DNA from: Bog-756 sp963718405
GTDB taxonomy: Bacteria; Actinomycetota; Acidimicrobiia; Acidimicrobiales; RAAP-2
Assembly: GCA_963718405.1 (NCBI GenBank)
Contig: CAVQYZ010000002.1
Span: 1,054,001 to 1,118,000 of the forward strand
DNA length: 64,000 nt
Reading direction: 5' to 3'
Position numbers and translations under genes: made by a program. The notes under the pieces were generated by a model. It was not told where the DNA came from. It did no database searches and saw nothing but the letters and a program-made list of their open reading frames with translations. Below, in pieces: positions 12,607 through 21,358 of the stretch; the first letter of the stretch is position 1, and every line of letters begins with the position of its first letter.

Positions 12607-14394
12607 TCAAGTGGCAGCCTCGGTCGGGAACCACCCGGTCACCCGGGCCTCCAGGGCCCGTTCGGAGGAGGCCAGCAGGGCGCGGGCCGTCGGGAGGTCG
12701 ACCGTGACGAACTCCACGGTCTCGCCGGGCTCGAGCTGACCGACCACGGGGAGGTCGGCGGTGATGACACAGGCCACCACGGGATACCCGCCCACGGTGG
12801 CGTGGTCGGGGAGCAGGATGATGGGGCGGCCGTCCGGGGGGAGCTGAATGGCTCCGGTGACCATGCCCGTGGATCGGATCTGGCCCGGCGTCGAACCCGG
12901 GGCCGGCCCGGCCGGCCGGTCCGCGGGGGAGAGGCGGACGCCGATCCGGTTCGATGCCGGCCCGACGACCCACGGGCCCGCGGCGAGAGGCTCGTCGCCG
13001 GCGGCGGGCAACGAGTGGGGTCCCGGCACCACCCGGATCGTCCGGCTTCTCGTCCCGGGGCCGGACTGGTGGGGGAGCGGGATCTCCAGGGGCGGTAGCA
13101 GCTGCCCGTGGGGCCTACCCGGGGGGCCGAGGTCGAGGCGGTCACCGGCGACCAACGGGCCGGGACCCAGTCCCGAGAGCACGTCACTGGACCGGGAGCC
13201 GACCACCAACGTGGTGTCGAACCCTCCCGACACCGCCAGGTAGGCCCGGAGCCCACCGTGGATTCGACCCACCGCCACCACCTGGCCGTCGCTGACCGGG
13301 AACACCGAACCGGTGGCCACCGGGTGGTCGTCGATGAGGACTTCCACCTGCCCTCCGGGTGGCACCAGCACCGCCAGGTGGGCCTGGCCGGTGAACACCA
13401 GCCGGGGACCCGACGCCGTCATCTCGATGACCGCGTCGCCGTCGGTGTTGCCCACCAACCGGTTGGCCAGTCGCATGGTGGCGCGGTCGGCCGGCCCGGC
13501 CCGGGGTATCCCGAGGATGGCCGCGCCCGGGCGCCCGGCGTCTTGGAGCAGGCTGAGCAGGCCGGGTTCGAGAACCTCCACGAACCGGTCCGACCGGGCC
13601 GTCAGCGGGCTCCGTCGGGCCGGGGCGAGCTGGTCCGCTCCGGGCTCGAGCCCGCCCTCTGTCGCCGGCCGCCCGGTCATGGTCGGGTCGGCGAGGGCGA
13701 TTGCGACAGGCGGCTGGTCGATGAAGCGGACGACGTCACCCGGTCGCAGGAGAGCGTGCGGCGGGCGGTCGGGATCGAACAGCCGGGTCGGGGTGTGACC
13801 GATCAGCTGCCACCCGCCGGGGCCGGTCGACGGATAGATCGAGGCGAAGCCGCCCGCCACGGCCACCGATCCCCCCGGAACCGATACCCGCGGCGTGGGG
13901 CGTCGGGGCACCGCGGCCAGGGCCGGAGGCAGGCCCGTGAGGTAGGCAAAGCCCGGGGCGAAGCCCAGGAAGGCCACCTCGAGCTCCGCGTTTGTCAGGA
14001 GCTCCACCACCCGGGTCGGGGTGGCCCCGATCCGTTCGGCCACCTCGTCGAGGTCGGGCCCATCGAAGGTGACCGGGATGTCCACCCGCCGGGGACCCGG
14101 AGGGGATCCTCCGGCTGCAACGGAGTCATCGAATGGCTCAGGGTCGAACTGCTCGGAACGGTCGAGTTCTGCGGCCAGCTCCTGGAGCCACGGCCCGGCA
14201 TCACCGTCTTCGGTCGGGTCGTCGAGGTGGACCACCACAGTGCCCATTCCAACCACGGTCTCCCCGATGCCCGCCGGAGCCCGTCCGGTCGGGCGGGCCC
14301 GATCGATGGCCGCAGCGATCCGATGGGCGGCCCGGACGTCGTCGACCTCGAGGAGCAGGGCGCTATCGCCGAATGGGGTGACCCGGACGTTCAC
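12607..14394 (-). CDS. pxpBC: 5-oxoprolinase subunits B and C fused in one chain (PxpB-PxpC)
   Basis: The 595-residue chain joins two proteins usually encoded separately. Residues about 1-230 are the PxpB/KipI (allophanate hydrolase subunit 1-like) domain, with VTPFGDSALLLEV and FLGFAPGFAYLTGLP. Residues about 290-595 are the PxpC/KipA domain, with VLEPGLLSLLQDAGRPG, MTASGPRLVFTG and MAYLAVSGGFDT-like sequence. With PxpA it hydrolyses 5-oxoproline to glutamate using ATP. The GTG start overlaps the pxpA stop by four bases (GTGA), so subunits are coupled. The longer frame to 14544 is only the shadow of pxpA. Confidence 0.9.
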   Translation of the reverse strand: MNVRVTPFGDSALLLEVDDVRAAHRIAAAIDRARPTGRAPAGIGETVVGMGTVVVHLDDPTEDGDAGPWLQELAAELDRSEQFDPEPFDDSVAAGGSPPGPRRVDIPVTFDGPDLDEVAERIGATPTRVVELLTNAELEVAFLGFAPGFAYLTGLPPALAAVPRRPTPRVSVPGGSVAVAGGFASIYPSTGPGGWQLIGHTPTRLFDPDRPPHALLRPGDVVRFIDQPPVAIALADPTMTGRPATEGGLEPGADQLAPARRSPLTARSDRFVEVLEPGLLSLLQDAGRPGAAILGIPRAGPADRATMRLANRLVGNTDGDAVIEMTASGPRLVFTGQAHLAVLVPPGGQVEVLIDDHPVATGSVFPVSDGQVVAVGRIHGGLRAYLAVSGGFDTTLVVGSRSSDVLSGLGPGPLVAGDRLDLGPPGRPHGQLLPPLEIPLPHQSGPGTRSRTIRVVPGPHSLPAAGDEPLAAGPWVVGPASNRIGVRLSPADRPAGPAPGSTPGQIRSTGMVTGAIQLPPDGRPIILLPDHATVGGYPVVACVITADLPVVGQLEPGETVEFVTVDLPTARALLASSERALEARVTGWFPTEAAT

Positions 14395-15161
14395 CGGTTG
14401 AAGGGACGGAGGGCAATCCCCGCCACTTGGAGCGCCGAGCGGACCCGGCGGGCCGTTTCGGCGGCACCGGGGGCGTCCCCGTGGATGCACAACGTCTCCG
14501 CCCCGAGTCGGACCCAGGTTCCGTCGACGGCCTCGACGCCACACCGCTCCACCATCGAGACCGCTCGCCGGGCGGTCTCGTCGGGATCGTCGATCAGAGC
14601 GCCGGGCTCACCACGGTCGGCCAGACGACCGTCGGCGCGGTAGCCGCGATCGGGGAACCCTTCGGGGACGATCCGCAGATCGTGAGCGGCCGCCGTTTCG
14701 GTAACCGCCGTGCCGGGCTGGGCCACCAGCACGGGGAGGCCCGCCGAGAGAACGCCCTCGACCACGGAGGCGGCCACGTCCGGATCGGTGGCCATGCGGT
14801 TGTAGAGGGCACCGTGAGGCTTCACGAACTCCACGAAGCCACCCACCGCGGCCACCTCCTCGGTGAGCACCGCACACTGTTCGACGATGTCGGCCACCAG
14901 CCGGGCCGGGTCCACCTCCATGGCCCGGCGACCGAAACCTTCACGGTCGCGGTAGGAGACGTGGGCCCCGACGACCACACCCCGGATCATGGCGGCCTCG
15001 GCGGTGGCCCGCATGACCGCCCGGCTACCGGCATGGAGCCCGCACGCCAGACTGGCGCTGGTCACCGCATCCAGGACGCCGAGGTCGCCGGTCGAGAGCG
15101 TGGCCCCCTCGGCCAGATCGGCGTTGAGGTCGATCGCAGTCACCACGACAGTATTGAGCAT
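14391..15161 (-). CDS. pxpA: 5-oxoprolinase subunit A (LamB/YcsF family)
   Basis: A 256-residue LamB/YcsF protein. Family signatures are IDLNADLAEG near the N-terminus, SLACGLHAGS, GVVVGAHVSYRDREGFGRR, VEFVKPHGALYNRMA and the C-terminal ICIHGDAPGA. PxpA works with PxpB and PxpC as the ATP-dependent 5-oxoprolinase that recycles pyroglutamate formed by spontaneous cyclisation of glutamine and glutamate. It is first in a two-gene operon with fused pxpBC. The ATG start is at 15161; the 247-bp gap to the divergent mihF holds an 11-bp tandem repeat. Confidence 0.93.
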   Translation of the reverse strand: MLNTVVVTAIDLNADLAEGATLSTGDLGVLDAVTSASLACGLHAGSRAVMRATAEAAMIRGVVVGAHVSYRDREGFGRRAMEVDPARLVADIVEQCAVLTEEVAAVGGFVEFVKPHGALYNRMATDPDVAASVVEGVLSAGLPVLVAQPGTAVTETAAAHDLRIVPEGFPDRGYRADGRLADRGEPGALIDDPDETARRAVSMVERCGVEAVDGTWVRLGAETLCIHGDAPGAAETARRVRSALQVAGIALRPFNR

Positions 15162-15237
15162 CTCGGGTCCCGGTCACCGGGTGGTGCAAAGGCCACCCGA
15201 CCCGTGCTCCGGCCCGGGGCCGACCCGGGACCCGCTC

Positions 15238-15281
15238 ATGGCCGACCCATGGCCGACCCATGGCCGACCCATGGCCGACCC
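15238..15281 (+). repeat. Four perfect 11-bp tandem repeats between pxpA and mihF
   Basis: ATGGCCGACCC is repeated exactly at 15238, 15249, 15260 and 15271. A diverged GTG-containing unit and further GACCC/CCCGG-rich sequence continue to about 15320. The array lies in the intergenic region between divergent pxpA and mihF. No function is evident, and the 11-bp period is consistent with either helical phasing of a protein site or simple slippage. Confidence 0.9.
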
Positions 15282-15372
15282 GTGTCCCCGCCCGGGTCCG
15301 ACCCGTGACCTAGGCCGGGACCCCCGGTGGGGGCCGGCCGGGCGGCCCTGGGGCCCCGCCCACAAACCGTGG

Positions 15373-15401
15373 ATGACCTGGGCCCGCAGAGGCGCTATCG
15401 T
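15373..15401 (+). promoter_or_regulatory. Probable mihF promoter (leaderless)
   Basis: TATCGT at 15396-15401 fits the actinobacterial -10 (TANNNT) and lies seven bases before the mihF ATG, so transcription would start at the initiation codon. A weak -35 (TGACCT) sits at 15373-15378, 17 bases upstream. No Shine-Dalgarno sequence precedes the gene, which agrees with a leaderless mRNA. Confidence 0.5.
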
Positions 15402-15408
15402 CTCGACC

Positions 15409-15726
15409 ATGCCGCAACCGCCCGCACTCACGCCCGAACAGCGCCAGGCCGCTTTGGCCAAGGCAGCCAAGGTCCGCCGAGAGCGGGCCGAGGTCAAAGA
15501 GAAGCTCAAGCTGGGTTCCATCACCCTGTCCGAGCTGCTCACGACGGCCGACGCCAACGAGACCGTGGGGAAGATGAAAGTGCTCTCGGTCCTGGAGTCC
15601 CTTCCGGGCCTCGGCAAGGTGAAGGCCCGTCGCTTGATGGACACGGTGGGGATCAGCGAGAGTCGCCGGCTGCAGGGCCTGGGCAGCAACCAGCGCGAAG
15701 CCCTGCTCCGCGAGACCGCTCGCTGA
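15409..15726 (+). CDS. mihF: Integration host factor, actinobacterial type
   Basis: A 105-residue basic DNA-binding protein of the mIHF family, unrelated in fold to E. coli IHF. It shows the characteristic ALTPEQRQAALAKAAKVRR start, the central LKLGSITLSELL, and the helix-two-turn-helix-like segment LESLPGLGKVKARRLM followed by GISESRRLQGLG. Such proteins bind the nucleoid and are essential in mycobacteria. ATG 15409 was chosen because the upstream open frame is repeat-rich and homologues start here. gmk follows at once, as in most actinobacteria. Confidence 0.95.
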   Translation: MPQPPALTPEQRQAALAKAAKVRRERAEVKEKLKLGSITLSELLTTADANETVGKMKVLSVLESLPGLGKVKARRLMDTVGISESRRLQGLGSNQREALLRETAR

Positions 15727-15776
15727 ACGACATCACGCCGGGGCGCCCCCCGGCCCGTGGGGCACCACTGACGTTC

Positions 15777-16403
15777 GTGTTGTTCGGTGCCGGCGGGGTC
15801 GGCAAGGGAACCATCGCCGAGCGCCTGGTCAGCCAGGACCCCAACCTCCGGCTGAGCCGTTCGTGGACCACGCGGGCCCAACGGCCGGGCGAACCAGACG
15901 ATGCCTACGTGTTCGTCGACCGTCCCACCTTCGAAGCCCACCAACAGGCCGGCGGATTCTTCGAGTCCGCCGAGTTCCTCGGCAACCTGTACGGCACACC
16001 GTTGATCGAGCCGGACGGTGGCCGTGACGTGCTCCTCGAGATCGACCTCCAGGGCGCCCTGACCGTCCACCGGCTGCGACCGGACGCCGCTCTGATCCTG
16101 TTGAAGGCCCCCTCCCCGGTGGCCCAGGAGGCCCGGTTGCGGGCCCGGGGGGATGACGAGGAACACATCCGTCTGCGGCTCGAAGCCGGGGCCGATGAGG
16201 AGCGAAAAGGGCTGGCCATCGCCAATGCCGTGGTGGTCAATCACGACATAGCGCAGGCCACAGCCGAGGTGGCCGGTATAGTGGAGGGCTACCGGTTGGC
16301 CGCCCAGAGCGGTGCGGCCGGTGGTGGATCCGCCGGCGGTGCCGGGAATTCGCCCTTCCCCACCCCTGGCACCGCACCCGATGACCAAGCCGAAGGATCG
16401 TGA
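15777..16403 (+). CDS. gmk: Guanylate kinase-like protein
   Basis: Phosphorylates GMP to GDP. The fold is recognisable from the P-loop near the N-terminus, SRSWTTRAQRPGEPDDAYVFV (the GMP-binding region; TTR is typical), FLGNLYGTPL and DVLLEIDLQGA. The P-loop reads FGAGGVGKGT instead of the usual GPSGVGKST. The start is uncertain: GTG 15777 is the only canonical in-frame start after mihF but cuts into the first beta strand (TFVLFGAGG). A CTG at 15723, overlapping the mihF stop, would restore about 18 residues. The tail is Gly/Ala/Pro-rich. The stop overlaps the rpoZ ATG. Confidence 0.85.
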   Translation: MLFGAGGVGKGTIAERLVSQDPNLRLSRSWTTRAQRPGEPDDAYVFVDRPTFEAHQQAGGFFESAEFLGNLYGTPLIEPDGGRDVLLEIDLQGALTVHRLRPDAALILLKAPSPVAQEARLRARGDDEEHIRLRLEAGADEERKGLAIANAVVVNHDIAQATAEVAGIVEGYRLAAQSGAAGGGSAGGAGNSPFPTPGTAPDDQAEGS

Positions 16404-16769
16404 TGGCTCAGACTCAGATCACACTCATGGACCCGCCCATCGAGGAACTGCTCGACACGAGTCGACTCGAAGTTCACCCTGGTGGCGCTGGCCTCGCGTC
16501 GGGCCCGGCAGGTCAACAGCTACTACAACTCCCTGGGTGAGGGACTTGGGGTCGTGGTGCCGCCCCAGGTGGCCTCGGTCTCCGGCAAGCCCTTGTCGAT
16601 CGCCTTCGAAGAGGTGGCCGCAGGCAAGGCCACCTATACCCGTCCCGACCCCGAAGAGGTGGCCCTGGCCGAAGCGGCCGCTCTGGCGCTCTTGGAGGGA
16701 GAGGGAGCCGCCGATGTCGTGGAGGTCGCTGAGGTCACCGAGCCGGTTCCGGACGGGACCGCCGACTAG
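16403..16769 (+). CDS. rpoZ: RNA polymerase omega subunit, with a frameshift near codon 19
   Basis: Omega helps assemble the beta' subunit of RNA polymerase. From ATG 16403 the frame reads MAQTQITLMDPPIEELLDT and then goes out of frame. The neighbouring frame continues with DSKFTLVALASRRARQVNSY and the remainder of omega. One extra base within ACGAGTCGACTCG (16457-16469) explains it; removing one A gives DTVDSKFTL, the normal family sequence. The gene length is 3n+1, as expected for one inserted base. A sequence error is the simplest reading. It lies between gmk and coaBC as usual. Confidence 0.88.
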
Positions 16770-16799
16770 CTGGCCGAAGCCGGCCGGGTAAGGGGGGCG

Positions 16800-18094
16800 A
16801 TGGACGTGGTCGTGACGTCGGAAGGCCCCGGCGACAAGCCGTTCGTGGTGCTCGGCGTGTCGGCCGGGATCGCCGCCTACAAGGCCGTCGAGGTCTGCCG
16901 TCGTCTGGTCGACGCGGGAGTCCATGTGGCGCCGGTCCTGACCGAGCGGGCCACCCGGTTCGTGGGCAGGGCGACCTTCGACGCTCTCGGTTCCGAGTCC
17001 GCTCAGATCACGCTGTGGGACGAGTTGTCGCCCATTCCCCACACCCGCCTCGGCCAACACGCCGATCTGATCGTGGTGGCACCGGCCACCGCGGACCTGC
17101 TGGCCCGCTACGCCGCCGGCATGGCCGATGACCTCCTGACGGCCACGCTGTTGGCCACGGTGGCCCCGGTGCTGGTGTGCCCGGCCATGCACACCGAGAT
17201 GTGGGAGCACCCGGCGGTGCAACACAATCTCTCCGTACTGCGGTCGCGCGGTGTGGGCGTGGTCGAGCCCGAGGACGGTCGACTGGCCGGAGGCGATGTC
17301 GGGACGGGGCGCATGGCCGAGCCCTCGGTGATCGTGGCGCGTGCCCTCGAAACGCTCGAGGCCCTCGGGCGGCCCGGGCTGCCGGGGGCGAACGGGGTGC
17401 AGGGGGTGCCCGGGGCGAACTGAGTGATGGGCCGACCTCGAGCGACCTGGCCGGGGTGCGGATCGTGGTCTCGGCCGGTGGCACCCGGGAGCCCATCGAC
17501 CCGGTGCGGTTCATCACCAACCGCTCCTCGGGGAAGCAGGGCCATGCGCTGGCCGACGCCGCGGCCCGGCGCGGTGGCGAGGTGGTGTTGGTCACCACCA
17601 GCACCCGGCCGGTGCCACCGGGGGTGACCGTCGAGCGGGTGGAGACGGCCGCGGAGATGGAGGCGTCGGTGCTGGCCCACGCCGAGCAGGCTGACGTGGT
17701 GATCATGGCGGCCGCGGTGGCCGACTTCCGGCCCAAAGTGGTCACCGACACCAAGCTGCACAAGGCCGATGGCATCCCGGACCTGATTCTCGAGCCCACC
17801 GCCGACATCCTTGCTGAGCTGGGGCGACGTCACCGCCCGGGTCAGGTACTGGTGGGATTCGCCGCCGAAACCGACCACGTGGGCGAGCGGGCCCGTTCGA
17901 AGCTGGTGGCCAAGGGGGCCGACCTGATGGTGGCCAACGACGTGTCGGCGCCGGGGGCCGGGTTCGACCATGACACCAACGAGGTCACCATCTTCGGAGC
18001 GGACGGGTCGGCCGAGACCCTCTCCATTCGTACCAAGGCCGCCGTGGCCGAGGCCATCTTGGATAGGGTGGGCGCGCTGTTGTCGGCACCATGA
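16800..18094 (+). CDS. coaBC: Phosphopantothenoylcysteine decarboxylase / phosphopantothenate-cysteine ligase, split by a frame change
   Basis: Two steps of coenzyme A synthesis. The CoaC flavin domain (16800 to about 17400) has VLGVSAGIAAYKAVEVCRRL, the His of SPIPHTRLGQHAD, VVAPATADLLARYAAGM and PAMHTEMW. The position of the E. coli catalytic cysteine appears to be glycine (LAGGDVGTGRM). The frame stops at 17423. The CoaB ligase domain then follows in another frame (from about 17430): VVSAGGTREPIDPVRFITN, MAAAVADFRPK and VGFAAETD. Total length is 3n+2, fitting one lost base in the G-rich linker. A separate CoaB from GTG 17456 is also possible. Confidence 0.88.
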
Positions 18095-18197
18095 CTCGGG
18101 CGTCTGCGACGGTGGGACCGGGGCGCCTGTGCGACCTGGCCCTGCTGTGGCCTCGGCCCGTCCCGGGCGAATGCCCCCTATCAGATTGGAACCACCC

Positions 18198-19394
18198 GTG
18201 AGCACCCGATACACCTTCACGTCAGAATCGGTGACTGAAGGACACCCCGACAAAATGGCGGACCAGATCTCTGACTCCGTCCTCGACGCCATGCTGGCCG
18301 AGGACCCGGAGAGCCGGGTGGCGTGCGAGACCCTCTTGACCACCGGCCTGGTCCTGGTGGCGGGTGAGATCACCACCACCACATACGTGGACATCCCCCG
18401 GTTGGTGCGCAAGACCGTGGTCGACATCGGCTACGACGACGACGCCTACGGCATCGACGGCCGCACCTGCGGAGTCATCGTGTCGATCGACGAGCAGTCG
18501 CCCAACATCGGCCAGGGCGTCGACAACGCCTTCGAGGTGCGGGCCGGCACCGGGGGCGAGGATGTGCTCAACGCCCAAGGGGCGGGCGACCAGGGGATGA
18601 TGTTCGGGTACGCCTGCGACGAGACCCCGGACCTGATGCCCCTTCCCATCTGGTTGGCCCACCGTTTGGCGCAGCGGCTGGCCCAGGTCCGGCGGGTGGG
18701 GGTGCTGCCCTACCTGCGCCCGGATGGCAAGACCCAGGTCAGCGTGACCTACGAGGACGGCAAGCCGGTGGCACTCGAGACGGTGCTCATCTCGACCCAG
18801 CACGATCCGGGGGTCGACCTGGAGACCCTGTTGCTGCCCGACCTGCGCGACAACGTGATCAACCCGCTGCTCCCGCCGGAGCTGGACACCAGCAATCTCC
18901 GCATCCTGGCCAACCCCACCGGTGTGTTCGAGCTGGGCGGTCCCCATGCCGACACCGGTCTCACCGGACGCAAGATCATCGTCGACACCTACGGCGGCAT
19001 GGCCCGGCACGGCGGTGGTGCCTTCTCCGGCAAGGACCCCTCCAAGGTCGACCGCTCGGCGGCCTACGCCGCCCGGTGGGTGGCCAAGAACCTGGTGGCA
19101 GCGGGAGCGGCCACCCGGTGTGAGGTCCAGGTGGCCTACGCCATCGGCGTGGCCCGTCCGGTGTCGGTGCTGGTGGAGACGTTCGGCACCGAGCGGGTCG
19201 ATCCCGCCCACATCGCCCGGGTGGTGGACGAGGTGTTCGACCTGCGGCCGGCCGCCATCGTGCGGGACCTCGACCTCAAGCGGCCGATCTACCGCAAGAC
19301 TGCGGCCTACGGCCACTTCGGGCGGCCCGAGAAGGAGTTCACCTGGGAGGACACCTCGCGGGCCGATGACCTGAAGCAGGCTCTCGGGCTCTGA
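18198..19394 (+). CDS. metK: S-adenosylmethionine synthetase
   Basis: Makes SAM from methionine and ATP. The 398-residue sequence begins STRYTFTSESVTEGHPDKMADQ-like and carries the signatures GAGDQGMMFGYA and the C-terminal-domain GGGAFSGKDPSKVDRSAAYA. GTG 18198 was chosen because it places the TSESVTEGHPDK motif at residues 7-18 as in the family; the frame open upstream to 17970 is a shadow of coaBC. The 103-bp leader shows no SAM riboswitch that I can recognise. It is placed between coaBC and priA, as in other actinobacteria. Confidence 0.96.
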   Translation: MSTRYTFTSESVTEGHPDKMADQISDSVLDAMLAEDPESRVACETLLTTGLVLVAGEITTTTYVDIPRLVRKTVVDIGYDDDAYGIDGRTCGVIVSIDEQSPNIGQGVDNAFEVRAGTGGEDVLNAQGAGDQGMMFGYACDETPDLMPLPIWLAHRLAQRLAQVRRVGVLPYLRPDGKTQVSVTYEDGKPVALETVLISTQHDPGVDLETLLLPDLRDNVINPLLPPELDTSNLRILANPTGVFELGGPHADTGLTGRKIIVDTYGGMARHGGGAFSGKDPSKVDRSAAYAARWVAKNLVAAGAATRCEVQVAYAIGVARPVSVLVETFGTERVDPAHIARVVDEVFDLRPAAIVRDLDLKRPIYRKTAAYGHFGRPEKEFTWEDTSRADDLKQALGL

Positions 19395-19472
19395 GCGACA
19401 CCGCGGCGTCAGGAGCAGCAGCGTCGAACGGCGCGGCGCCGGGAGCCGGGCGGGAGCGGGCGTGGCGAGGGC

Positions 19473-21307
19473 GTGGCGTCTCAGTCCGTGAAGGACCGGA
19501 TCGTGCGGGTGGTGCCCGACGTCCCGGCCATCCACCGACAGTTCGACTACTCGGTTCCCGAGCGGCTGGCCCCACAGATCGCCGTGGGGGCCCGGGTGCG
19601 GGTCGAACTCCATGGCCGACGAGTCGGTGGCTGGGTGGTGGAGGACGACGTCGGCCCCACGCCCGGGGTGTCACCCAAGCCCATCGCGGCCTCCAGTGGT
19701 GCCGGCCCACCCCGATCGGTGGTGGCGCTGGCCCAATGGGCGGCCTGGCGGTGGGCCGGTCCGGTGTCTTCGTTCCTCGGCACGGCGTCACCGAACCGGG
19801 TGGTCCGCCACTACCCCCGTGGTACCGGTGGCAGTGGCGGCTCCGAGGCGGATCCGACGCAGCATCCGGCGCGAGCGTCCGACGGCCCCCGCCCGCCCTC
19901 GCCGGGTGGGGGCTCGGTGGCCATCGTCGACGACGCCTTGGCCGAAGCGGCCGACTGTTCCGTGGTGCGGCTGGCCCCGGCTCTGGACGCCACCCTGGTG
20001 GTATTCGAGCTCATCCACCGGATGGGACCGGCCTCGGTCCTGGTGTTGGCCCCGTCCCACGGGCGCGCCGGTCAGGTGGCCACCCGTCTGGCTGCCGCCG
20101 GCCTACCCGTGGCCCTCCTTCCCGATCAGTGGGAGGAGGCCGCCACCGGAAGCCGGGTGGTGGTGGGCACCCGGGTGGCGGCCTGGGCCCCCTTGGGTCG
20201 CCTGCGGGCCGCCGTGGTGCTCGACGCCCACGATGAGGCCTACCGGGAGGAACGCGCTCCCACCTGGTCGGCGGTCGACGTGGTGGTGGAGCGGGGCCGA
20301 CGGGACGGGGGGCCGGTGGTCCTGATCTCGCCGTGCCCGCCGGTGGCGTTGGCTCACGGACACGGGTTGGTGACCACGGCCCGAGCGGTGGAACGTCGGG
20401 GATGGCCGGTCGTCGAGGTGATCGACCGCACCGGGGACGATCCCCGCACCGGACTGTTCTCGGAGCGCCTGGTCCGTGCGGTCCGCTCCGGAGTGGAGCA
20501 ACCCGACGGCCGGGTGGTGTGCATCCTCAACCGGACCGGTCGCATCCGGCTACTGGCCTGTGCCCACTGCGGTGCTTTGGCCCGTTGCACCCGTTGCGGC
20601 GGACCGGTGGTCCAGGACGAGGCGGCCGGCGGTCTGCACTGCCGCAGGTGTGGCGAGAGCCGGCCGGCGGTCTGTGCCGTGTGCGACTCCACCAGGTTGA
20701 AGTCGCTCCGCATCGGGGTCACCCGGGCCGTGGAGGAACTCTCGGCCCTGGCCGGGGTGGAGGCCACGGAGATCACCGCCACCACCGAGCCCGGCCACGG
20801 CGCTGACGCCCGGCTGGTGGTCGGTACCGAGGCCGCCCTGCACCGGGTGAGCCGGGCCGGGCTGGTGGCGTTCCTCGACATCGACCAGCATCTGCTGGCC
20901 CCGAGGTTTGCCGCCGGCGAGGAGACGCTGGCCCTCCTGGCCCGGGCGGCCCGGTTGGTCGGGGGCGCGACGGCGGTGGCCGGGTACTGGTGCAGACCCG
21001 GATCCCCGAGCACGAGGCCCTACTGGCGGCCAGTCGGGCCGATCCGGACCTGCTGGCTCAGCCGGAAGCCCGGTTGCGGGAGGAGCTGGGGCTGCCCCCG
21101 TTCGGGGCGCTGGCCCTGCTGCGGGGTGCCGGGAGCGCGGCCTTCGCCGAGGGGCTGGGCACCGTCGGCACCGTGGAGGTGTCCTCGATGGACGTGGACC
21201 GCTGGTTGGCCCGGGCTCCCGACCATGTGGTCCTGTGCGATGCGCTGGCCGCCGTGCCGCGTCCGCCCGGTCGCCTGCGGGTGGAGGTCGACCCCACCGA
21301 CACCTGA
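19473..21307 (+). CDS. priA: Primosomal protein N' (PriA), ATPase-inactive actinobacterial form, with a frameshift
   Basis: PriA restarts collapsed replication forks. The zinc-binding region is clear: CAHCGALARCTRCGG and CRRCGESRPAVCAVC. There is no Walker A motif; the equivalent place reads VLVLAPSHGRAGQVATRL, as in other actinobacterial PriA proteins thought to lack helicase activity. The frame breaks at about 20961-20965: GTC followed by five G bases should have six, after which RDGGGRVLVQTRIPEHEAL and GLPPFGALALL continue in the next frame. The 3n+2 length fits one missing G in a homopolymer, a typical sequencing error. The stop is at 21307. Confidence 0.88.
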
Positions 21308-21311
21308 GCCC

Positions 21312-21341
21312 CCACACCTGTCGACGACGTCTCAGGTGTGG
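21312..21341 (+). terminator. Inverted repeat between priA and def
   Basis: CCACACCTG (21312-21320) pairs perfectly with CAGGTGTGG (21333-21341) across a 12-base loop. It begins right after the priA stop and lies just before the def -10 box. No T-run follows, so it may be a weak terminator or an operator. It overlaps the alternative def GTG at 21338, arguing against that start. Confidence 0.45.
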
Positions 21342-21345
21342 CCCA

Positions 21346-21351
21346 TACACT
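21346..21351 (+). promoter_or_regulatory. Probable def -10 box (leaderless)
   Basis: TACACT fits TANNNT and is seven bases before the ATG at 21359, with no Shine-Dalgarno sequence. This spacing places the transcript start at the initiation codon. I see no clear -35; the upstream DNA is the inverted repeat. Confidence 0.4.
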
Positions 21352-21358
21352 GTCGGCC

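Noticed and set aside
15238..15281. CRISPR-like array
   Set aside because: The 11-bp units are directly adjacent without spacers; this is a simple tandem repeat. The other arrays in the window fail for the same reason.
18095..18197. SAM riboswitch before metK
   Set aside because: Only 103 bases, with no recognisable SAM aptamer core.
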